In this document: in pieces, positions 58,448 through 64,000 of the stretch | How the letters are laid out: the number at the start of each line of letters is the position of its first letter | How positions within the stretch are numbered: the first letter of the stretch is position 1 | Assembly: GCF_001941975.2 (NCBI RefSeq) | Contig: NZ_CP146991.1 | Location: 638,501 to 702,500 of the forward strand | From: Sporomusa sphaeroides DSM 2875 | Lineage (GTDB): Bacteria > Bacillota > Negativicutes > Sporomusales > Sporomusaceae | Reading direction: 5' to 3' | DNA length: 64,000 nucleotides | Translations under genes and position numbers: made by a program | Notes under the pieces: generated by a model | Seen by the model: only the letters and a program-made list of their open reading frames with translations | Databases searched by the model: none | What the model was told of the DNA's origin: nothing

Positions 58448-59020
58448 ATGAGGAGAATTGAAAAGTTAATGGAACTTTTTCACAACTATGACCCCGCTAC
58501 ATTGAGGCATTGTCAAAGTGTTGGTATGCACATGCTGGAATGGGCGGATTGTATGGGGTTTTCCGATAAAAAAATACAAATAGCATATTATTGTGGCTTA
58601 ATGCATGATATCGGCAGATTGTGCCTGCCTGGCAATGTATTTAATAAACTTGAACCATTATCAGACGACGAACAGGATATGCACAAACTTCATACGGTAT
58701 ATGGCTGGGTCATCCTTAATAGTGTGGGGCTGAAGGAAATAAGTCCTATTGTTCGTTATCACCATGAACGGTATGATGGAACAGGATATCCGGAAGGCCT
58801 GAAAGAAGCCGAAATTCCCTTTTTAAGCAGAATGCTTTCTATCTGCGATGCTTTCGATGAGATGACAAACAGGCAAGGAACGAATAATCTAAGCGGCCGC
58901 CAGGCGTTGCAAGCAGTGGAAACCTGCGCCGGGACACGGTTTGATCCGTGGCTGTGCCGGCAATTTGTCAGTTATATAAGGAAAGTAGAAACACTAAAAG
59001 CGGTTGCTAATTTCGCATAA
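58448..59020 (+). CDS. HD-GYP-like domain protein under B12 riboswitch control
   Basis: The 190-residue protein is a stand-alone HD domain with HD-GYP marks: GLMHDIGRLCLPGNVF near residue 50, HTVYGWVIL, RYHHERYDGTGYPEGL near 103 and LSICDAFDEMTNRQG. It could hydrolyse c-di-GMP or another cyclic nucleotide. HxxGxP-type substitutions (GRLCLP for GKIGIP) are mild. AAGGAGG lies upstream of ATG 58448. It follows riboswitches 1 and 2, so expression should rise when cobalamin is scarce, an unusual setting for a signalling enzyme. Confidence 0.85.
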   Translation: MRRIEKLMELFHNYDPATLRHCQSVGMHMLEWADCMGFSDKKIQIAYYCGLMHDIGRLCLPGNVFNKLEPLSDDEQDMHKLHTVYGWVILNSVGLKEISPIVRYHHERYDGTGYPEGLKEAEIPFLSRMLSICDAFDEMTNRQGTNNLSGRQALQAVETCAGTRFDPWLCRQFVSYIRKVETLKAVANFA

Positions 59021-59058
59021 ACCGGTTGATATCAGATAATATAAGAGGGATGTGTAGT

Positions 59059-59757
59059 ATGATTTTACATATTGCTAACGGCTCAATACTGAAATCCTAT
59101 TTAGAGACTAAAGGCATTTCAGGCCAGAAGATTATTGCGTTTAATGAATCCATGATTACCGGGAAATGCGCGGAGACAATTTTTAGTGAGGAATTCTTTC
59201 AATTACGGGCAGAAACCTTACAGGTTGATTATGAGCGCTATAACGAATTGACGGTGACAGAACTAGAGGCATTATTAAGTCACTCGTATTCGGAGATTAT
59301 ATTATGGTTTGATGCCGATATGTTTTGTCAGATGAATATTTTAACCTTGTGCGCCTATCTGGATGCCAGCAACTATCAGGGGGAAGTGCATTTGCATATT
59401 ATCCGGCACGATTTTTGGCAATATGATAGTTTGCAGGACATAATACTTATATCCTATCAAATTAACCCTGCGGGATATTACGAGATATACCGGGAGGTTC
59501 TCTTGCAAAGATGGCCAGCAAGAGAAAAGTATCCGGTTTTTGCAGAATTAAACGCAGGAATTAACTTGTACACAAACTATATTTCCGCTAATAGTGATAT
59601 TCGGTTAGCCATAACAAAAATGGTTAAAGAAAACAAAGATAAACCGTTTGTAATAAAAGAAATAAACGAGAAATATCCGCATTATGGTATCGGTGATTAC
59701 AATATTCAGCTGATTTATCGTGATATAGTAGATACGATTCAGCTTAATATGGATTGA
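59059..59757 (+). CDS. DUF1835-domain protein
   Basis: The 232-residue protein matches DUF1835: LHIANGSILKSYLETKGISGQKIIAFNESM at the N-terminus and the conserved IILWFDADMFCQMNIL near residue 80, followed by LHIIRH. The C-terminal part is a helical region ending NEKYPHYGIGDYNIQLIYRDIV. Function unknown. ATG 59059 is chosen over an upstream frame start because GAGGGATG lies just before it. It is 38 bases after the HD-GYP-like gene and presumably in the same riboswitch-controlled transcript. Its stop codon is overlapped by the promoter of riboswitch 3. Confidence 0.78.
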   Translation: MILHIANGSILKSYLETKGISGQKIIAFNESMITGKCAETIFSEEFFQLRAETLQVDYERYNELTVTELEALLSHSYSEIILWFDADMFCQMNILTLCAYLDASNYQGEVHLHIIRHDFWQYDSLQDIILISYQINPAGYYEIYREVLLQRWPAREKYPVFAELNAGINLYTNYISANSDIRLAITKMVKENKDKPFVIKEINEKYPHYGIGDYNIQLIYRDIVDTIQLNMD

Positions 59758-59782
59758 CAATCACTTCCTGCAGTGTTATGCT
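59754..59782 (+). promoter_or_regulatory. Sigma-A promoter of riboswitch 3
   Basis: TTGACA (59754-59759) overlaps the upstream stop codon; 17-base spacer; TATGCT (59777-59782). The aptamer begins about 25 bases later. Confidence 0.72.
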
Positions 59783-59808
59783 AATTTCATAAGAAAACTA
59801 CATATGTT

Positions 59809-59977
59809 AGAGATAGGTGCCTTACAGGCTTAATAGGGAAGACCGGTTAAATGCCGGCGCGGTCCCGCCACTGTAACGGGGAGCAGGCTTAAGATATACC
59901 ACTGGGATGTATTTTCTGGGAAGGTTTAAGCAGGCTATGATCCGGAGTCAGGAGAACTGCCTATCTGACAATCGCCG
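59809..59977 (+). ncRNA. Cobalamin riboswitch 3, upstream of cbiK
   Basis: TAGGTGCCTTACAGGC, GGGAAGACCGG, GCGGTCCCGCCACTGTAACG, AGTCAGGAGAACTGCC and ACAATCGCCG show the AdoCbl aptamer. It closely resembles riboswitch 1, both in the aptamer and in the platform (ACCCACGAGGTATGGGGAGG, GGCGTAACTGG, GCTCCTGG). It is followed by twin terminators and the cobalt chelatase gene. Confidence 0.94.
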
Positions 59978-60043
59978 TTTGTTACCCACGAGGTATGGGG
60001 AGGGGATTATAGTAGGCGCTTTTATGGCGTAACTGGCTAATTC

Positions 60044-60126
60044 GCTCCTGGTTTACACACCAGGAGCTTTCTGTTCGGGCTACTGTTCAAACCTCTCACC
60101 GCTACGGTTGAGAGGTTTGCTGTTTT
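60044..60126 (+). terminator. Twin terminators after riboswitch 3
   Basis: GCTCCTGGT/ACCAGGAGC with TTTCT (60044-60072), and CAAACCTCTCA/TGAGAGGTTTG with TGTTTT (60088-60126). Confidence 0.82.
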
Positions 60127-60205
60127 AATCACAGGCTGCTCCCATCATCCTGGTAACGAAGGCGTGTCCGGTACTCAAAAAATATGAAGGAGTTGTTTTT
60201 GGCCA

Positions 60206-61138
60206 ATGAAAAACATCTATTCGATTATCACCACCCTGTGCATGCTGGCTGTATTTGGCTGCGTAAGTCTGGTTCCGTCACTGGCAGCGGCTGCACCGGC
60301 TCAGGCAGGCAAAAAGGCTATTTTAGTTGTAAGCTTTGGTACTACGTATCCTGAAACCTTAAAGACAACCATTGAAGCTGTTGAAACCAAAATAAAAGCA
60401 GAATTTCCCGAGTACGAAGTTCGCCGGGCTTTTACTTCCCGGATTATCATTAAAAGAATTGCTGAACGTGACGGCGTGAAAATCGATACCGAAAAAGAAG
60501 CGCTTGACCGTTTAAAAGCCGAAGGCTTTAATGAAGTTATTGTTCAGCCGCTGCATATTGCTGCCGGTGAAGAGTTTGATTTGGTGAAGGGTGTTGTAAA
60601 ACATCATGAAGCCGCTAAAACCTTTGACAAAATTGCGTTAGGCAGACCTATTATGTATTTTATGGGACAAGAAGAGAAACCTGATGACTATTTAGCTGCT
60701 GCTAAAGCATTAGAAAACCAGTTCCCCAAACAGAAAAAAGACGAAGCCATTGTACTGATGGGACATGGTGGCAGCCATCCCGGAAATTCGGCTTATGCCG
60801 CCATGCAGCTTAAATTACAGGATGAAGGCTATAAAAACGTATATCTGTTCACCGTGGAAGGGTATCCGTCCTTCGACAATATGCTGGCTAAATTAAAAGC
60901 CAACAAAGTAAAAAAAGTTACTCTTATGCCGTTCATGCTGGTAGCCGGTGACCATGCTACCAACGATATGGCCGGTGATGAAGAGGATTCAGCAAAAAGC
61001 CAGCTTATTGCCGCCGGCTTTAAAGTAGACACTTATGTGCATGGCTTGGGTGAAAATGCAGGTTTTCAAGATATTTATGTCCAACATGTTAAAGATGCCA
61101 TTGATGAACTGAATAACCCGGAAGCTAAAAAGCACTAA
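60206..61138 (+). CDS. cbiK: Secreted sirohydrochlorin cobaltochelatase CbiK
   Basis: This class II chelatase inserts Co2+ into sirohydrochlorin in anaerobic B12 synthesis. The 310-residue protein has a signal peptide (about residues 1-30, CVSLVPSLAAAAPAQA), followed by KKAILVVSFGTTYPETLKTTIEAV, the CbiK start, VQPLHIAAGEEFD (ligand His near 145), VLMGHGGSHPGNSAY and LMPFMLVAGDHATNDMAGDE (second His). An exported CbiK is like the periplasmic CbiK of Desulfovibrio and suggests extracytoplasmic metal trapping or chelation. GAAGGAG is rather far (13 bases) from the ATG. Confidence 0.9.
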   Translation: MKNIYSIITTLCMLAVFGCVSLVPSLAAAAPAQAGKKAILVVSFGTTYPETLKTTIEAVETKIKAEFPEYEVRRAFTSRIIIKRIAERDGVKIDTEKEALDRLKAEGFNEVIVQPLHIAAGEEFDLVKGVVKHHEAAKTFDKIALGRPIMYFMGQEEKPDDYLAAAKALENQFPKQKKDEAIVLMGHGGSHPGNSAYAAMQLKLQDEGYKNVYLFTVEGYPSFDNMLAKLKANKVKKVTLMPFMLVAGDHATNDMAGDEEDSAKSQLIAAGFKVDTYVHGLGENAGFQDIYVQHVKDAIDELNNPEAKKH

Positions 61139-61159
61139 AAGCAAAACCAAATAACAAAA

Positions 61160-61330
61160 GAGTTAGGTGCCCTACGGGGCTTAATAGGGAAGTCCGGTGA
61201 AAAGCCGGCGCGGTCCCGCCACTGTAATGGGGAGCAAATCCAAGAATATGCCACTGGGATGAAAAGTCCTGGGAAGGTTTGGATGAGCCGTGAACCAGAG
61301 TCAGGAGAACTGCCTAGCTGACAGTCGCCG
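61160..61330 (+). ncRNA. Cobalamin riboswitch 4, upstream of the transporter genes
   Basis: TAGGTGCCCTACGGGGC, GGGAAGTCCGG, GCGGTCCCGCCACTGTAATG, AGTCAGGAGAACTGCC and ACAGTCGCCG define it. No separate promoter was found in the 21 bases after cbiK, so it is probably an internal riboswitch on the cbiK transcript. A single strong terminator follows. Confidence 0.93.
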
Positions 61331-61432
61331 TTTTACCCACGAGGCATGGGGAGGGGATTACAGTAGATGGTATGTATGCTGAAGACTCACGGGCCCTGGG
61401 GTGCCGGATGCTGCAAAATATATCAAAACTGA

Positions 61433-61473
61433 AAATACATTCCCACGCGTAAGCGCGGGAATGTATTTTTTTT
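61433..61473 (+). terminator. Terminator of riboswitch 4
   Basis: AAATACATTCCC-ACGC and GCG-GGGAATGTATTT-type arms, followed by eight T. It is 20 bases before the transporter gene start. Confidence 0.87.
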
Positions 61474-61491
61474 ATCTAAGGGGGCAAGGAT

Positions 61492-63132
61492 TTGACCATC
61501 AAAAAAGCACTGACCGGCGTCGTGGCAGTGCTGTTGGTAATGTTGACAATTACCGGACAGGCCCAGGAGGGAGTATCTTTTTCCTGTCAATTTCCGTATT
61601 ATCTGGGAAAGGTCAGGGATTCTGTGATTCCCGGCGGGCAGACGGCAGCGCTGTTTAGTATTGAACATCGTGGTCTAAGCGACACAACGGTGACAGTGAC
61701 CATCAGTCTGCCGCCTGGCTTTAGCCCGGCCGGTTCTCAGGAAAACTGGGAGGTAACCAGGCAAGCAGACCGGTATTCCTTAACCAGAGATATGCTGCTG
61801 TCGGGAGGGTATAGTCAGTGGTATGATTTGCTGTCCCTGCAGGTGGCGGCAGATTTGCCGCCCGGCAGGTATACCGCTGCCGTGACGGCAGGAGACAATA
61901 CACAGCAGATACCGGTTACCGTAGGGGCCGGTACCGGTGACGCCGCCGTGCCGGTCACACTGGCAGGTATGGTTCTGCCGTTGGATAAGGACGGCAAAAC
62001 CGATGACCGTGTAGGGCGCAATGTCTTGGTGCTGCGGGACAGACAATGGGATTACTACAAAAATTTATTTATTGGCAAAGGCGCTTCGAATCAAGAAATT
62101 GAGGCCATTCACCCGGTAACTCACCTGGGCGTGGATATTGTCAATCCAGCCGGGGTGCAAAAACTGGTTATTGTTACCGTTCATCTCTTAGATGCGGGTC
62201 GTCAGCCGGTGAGCGGCTTGTTTACTCCCGGTGCGACCAATGAAGATGTCGATGGCGGCGCGCTGGATGGTCACAAGGAATATTTAGAGATGTTTACGGC
62301 TTTGAACGGTGACTCCCGGCAGCGCCTGCAGCTGCCTGTATATGCGGATGAACGCAATTTGACCGGCGGGGATTATATCCTCCGGGCAGAACTGAGCGAC
62401 GGGGTCAAGGCGCCGTTGCTGTACGAAGTGCCGCTTACTATTATCAAAAAAGACAACAAAGCCCTGATAGTAGTCAGTAGTGCCGCCCTGGCGGTATTGA
62501 CAGGCTTGCTGCTTTCCCTCAAGCGCCTGCGGCGAGTATTGGCGGTGCTGAAAACACGCTGGCTGGTAACCATTGCCTTGTTTGGTGCGGCAGCTTTTGC
62601 GGTGGTCAATGTACCGTCCACTTTATTAAATGATTTTTTTCATATTTTGCTGGGCCCATTCGGATTTTTAATTACCGGCCTGTTTAGCAGCATATTTCTC
62701 TATATGATGGTGGTGGCGCTGGTCATACTCATTCCCCAGCCCGGGGTGGTGGCGCTGATGACCGTTGTTCGCATGCTGCTCGGGATGCTGGCATTTGGTC
62801 AAATCTCACCCATTGGCCTGTTATCCTATGGTCTGCATGCGCTGCTGCTGGAGCTGCTGATTTATGGCAGTGGCATGTATGGCTGGCTGCAGCAACGGGA
62901 AGACAACCCCATACCCTGGGACAAGATCGCGCTGTTGGCTGTCAGCTGTGCGGTGGCTGATACCATCGCAGCCTATGTGAGCTTGCAGGCGATGGCGTTT
63001 TTGTACCGCATGTATTATGCTGCCTGGTATATTGCATTGGTCTTACTGTTTAACGGCTTTATCTATACCATAATCGGCGCCGCCTGTGGCACAGCCTTAG
63101 GCAAACGACTGGCCAGAGTAGGGGGAGATTGA
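61492..63132 (+). CDS. Fusion of an extracytoplasmic domain with an ECF S-component-like membrane domain
   Basis: The 546-residue protein has a signal peptide (about 1-24), an extracytoplasmic beta-rich region (about 25-325, with SLPPGFSPAGSQENWEV and LPVYADERNLTGGDYILRAEL), then six or so hydrophobic segments: one at about 328-347, and a cluster at 360-540 (ALFGAAAFAVVNVPSTLLNDFFHILLG begins it). The C-terminal half resembles S components of ECF importers. The TTG start has AAGGA upstream. An ECF-type ATPase gene follows three bases later. Control by a B12 riboswitch suggests uptake of cobalt, a corrinoid or a precursor. Function inferred. Confidence 0.72.
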   Translation: MTIKKALTGVVAVLLVMLTITGQAQEGVSFSCQFPYYLGKVRDSVIPGGQTAALFSIEHRGLSDTTVTVTISLPPGFSPAGSQENWEVTRQADRYSLTRDMLLSGGYSQWYDLLSLQVAADLPPGRYTAAVTAGDNTQQIPVTVGAGTGDAAVPVTLAGMVLPLDKDGKTDDRVGRNVLVLRDRQWDYYKNLFIGKGASNQEIEAIHPVTHLGVDIVNPAGVQKLVIVTVHLLDAGRQPVSGLFTPGATNEDVDGGALDGHKEYLEMFTALNGDSRQRLQLPVYADERNLTGGDYILRAELSDGVKAPLLYEVPLTIIKKDNKALIVVSSAALAVLTGLLLSLKRLRRVLAVLKTRWLVTIALFGAAAFAVVNVPSTLLNDFFHILLGPFGFLITGLFSSIFLYMMVVALVILIPQPGVVALMTVVRMLLGMLAFGQISPIGLLSYGLHALLLELLIYGSGMYGWLQQREDNPIPWDKIALLAVSCAVADTIAAYVSLQAMAFLYRMYYAAWYIALVLLFNGFIYTIIGAACGTALGKRLARVGGD

Positions 63133-63135
63133 CCA

Positions 63136-64000
63136 ATGGACAGTATAGTATGCTTTAATAATGTTTCCTTTACCTATCGGCATCGCAGCAGTCCCAGTAT
63201 CAGTAGCGTCAGTTTCCGGGTTTCCCCAGGCGATTTCCTGCTGCTGACAGGTGCGACCGGTTGTGGCAAAAGCACTTTGTTAAAAATGCTTAACGGACTG
63301 ATTCCCCATGAAAGCGGCGGCAAGCTTGAGGGAGACGTGGTTGTCGGCGGACGTTCGGTGAGTGGCTTGAGTGTGGCGGAGATGAGCCGTACCGTGGGCA
63401 TGGTATTTCAGAATCCGGATGATCAGATTTTTTCCACAACCGTGTTTGATGAAGTGGCTTTTGTCCTGGAAAATATGGGAATGACGGCAGTTCAGCTCGA
63501 ACCTCAGGTCAAAGAAGCGTTAGCCTTGGTAGGTCTTGCCGATAAGGCAAAAGCCAGTGTGCATGCACTGTCAGGAGGACAAAAACAGCGCCTGGCGGTA
63601 GCCGCCGTACTGGCAGCCAAACCACAGGTACTGGCACTGGATGAACCTATCAGCCAGCTTGATCCGCAGGGAGCCGCGGAATTGCTGTCCGTATTGCAGC
63701 AACTGAATGCCAATCTGGGAATTACCATTATTATTGTTGAGCACCGCCTGCATGAAGTACTGCCTTTATGTCACAAGGCAGCCATTATGGATGCCGGACG
63801 GCTCATCTGGCAGGGCAGGCGTGAAGAGGCTTACAACTGCCAGGAAATGTTTGCTGCTTACGGTCTCAGGCTCCCCCAGCCTGTTACCCTTTGTCATCAT
63901 CTGGGGGTTGCGGCGCGTTCGGCTCAGGTTGACGATGCCGTGGCAGCCATCCGGCAGCATTATGCCATTCCGGTTCCCGCTATCAGTCCGGTTCCCGCAG
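63136..64000 (+). CDS. ECF-type ABC transporter ATPase, 5' part
   Basis: The visible 288 residues contain a full ABC ATPase: Walker A GATGCGKST near residue 42, GMVFQNPDDQIFSTTVFDEVAF (the ECF ATPase Q-loop signature) near 93, LSGGQKQRLAVAAVLA near 138, Walker B VLALDEPISQLDP near 160 and the switch His in IVEHRLHEVL. The frame stays open at the window end, so more sequence follows, possibly a second fused ATPase. It starts three bases after the transporter gene with GGGGGAG upstream. A T component (EcfT) should lie beyond. Confidence 0.9.
   Translation, partial: MDSIVCFNNVSFTYRHRSSPSISSVSFRVSPGDFLLLTGATGCGKSTLLKMLNGLIPHESGGKLEGDVVVGGRSVSGLSVAEMSRTVGMVFQNPDDQIFSTTVFDEVAFVLENMGMTAVQLEPQVKEALALVGLADKAKASVHALSGGQKQRLAVAAVLAAKPQVLALDEPISQLDPQGAAELLSVLQQLNANLGITIIIVEHRLHEVLPLCHKAAIMDAGRLIWQGRREEAYNCQEMFAAYGLRLPQPVTLCHHLGVAARSAQVDDAVAAIRQHYAIPVPAISPVPA

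Overview
The window looks like the chromosome of an anaerobic, motile member of the Negativicutes (Firmicutes), most likely a Sporomusa-like acetogen. This is inference from gene content: strong Gram-positive ribosome binding sites and sigma-A promoters, many GTG/TTG starts, a futalosine-pathway MqnE, a corrinoid-dependent methyl-transfer operon with a sigma-54 activator, anaerobic cobalt chelatase CbiK, four cobalamin riboswitches, an FmdE protein and a full flagellar filament locus. No rRNA, tRNA, CRISPR array or intact transposase is visible.

Layout. 1-388: 5' part of mqnE, leftward. 710-9507: rightward flagellar run flgD-flgE-flgK-flgK2-flgL-fliD-chaperone, facing a leftward flagellin gene (9555-10808) across a shared terminator. 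11.0-13.2 kb: leftward sensor kinase and response regulator. 13.4-18.5 kb: YhcH protein, L,D-transpeptidase, aminotransferase, Rnk-type factor, and a GGDEF/HD-GYP pair behind Fur-type boxes. 18.5-21.5 kb: two divergent NhaD/ArsB-type ion transporters. 21.9-28.2 kb: an osmoadaptation block with an ornithine/alanine-type racemase and a GNAT protein, an OpuC-type compatible-solute ABC transporter and a BusR-like (GntR plus RCK_C) regulator; the racemase and transporter units share one promoter/operator sequence. 28.2-36 kb: FAD oxidoreductase, PAS-HD-GYP protein, YckD-like secreted protein with its own two-component system, and a PilJ-type chemoreceptor. 36-41.3 kb: two paralogous methyltransferases around FmdE, DUF3842 and a YraQ/YcgQ permease pair. 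41.7-47.8 kb: sigma-54 activator, sigma-54 promoter, corrinoid protein, UroD-fold methyltransferase, pterin methyltransferase and an MHS-family transporter, together a methyl-donor (probably O-demethylation) catabolic unit.

48.2-55.4 kb is a metal region: a CsoR-type repressor with a small membrane protein and a MATE exporter, then nikABCDE behind a perfect Fur-type box. 55.4-57.4 kb holds an M14 deacylase, a csoR remnant and a Phd/YefM-RelE module with a frameshifted toxin. 57.5-64 kb is a cobalamin regulon: two tandem B12 riboswitches before an HD-GYP-like gene and a DUF1835 gene, a third before secreted cbiK, a fourth before a fused substrate-capture/S-component-like transporter gene and its ECF-type ATPase, which runs off the window.

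Three families of non-coding dispersed repeats lie between operons, and reciprocal gene fragments link the csoR and toxin-antitoxin loci, showing past rearrangement. The least familiar parts are the quadruple B12 riboswitch cluster with signalling genes under it, the BusR/OpuC/racemase regulon with a shared operator, and the hairpin-rich dispersed repeats.
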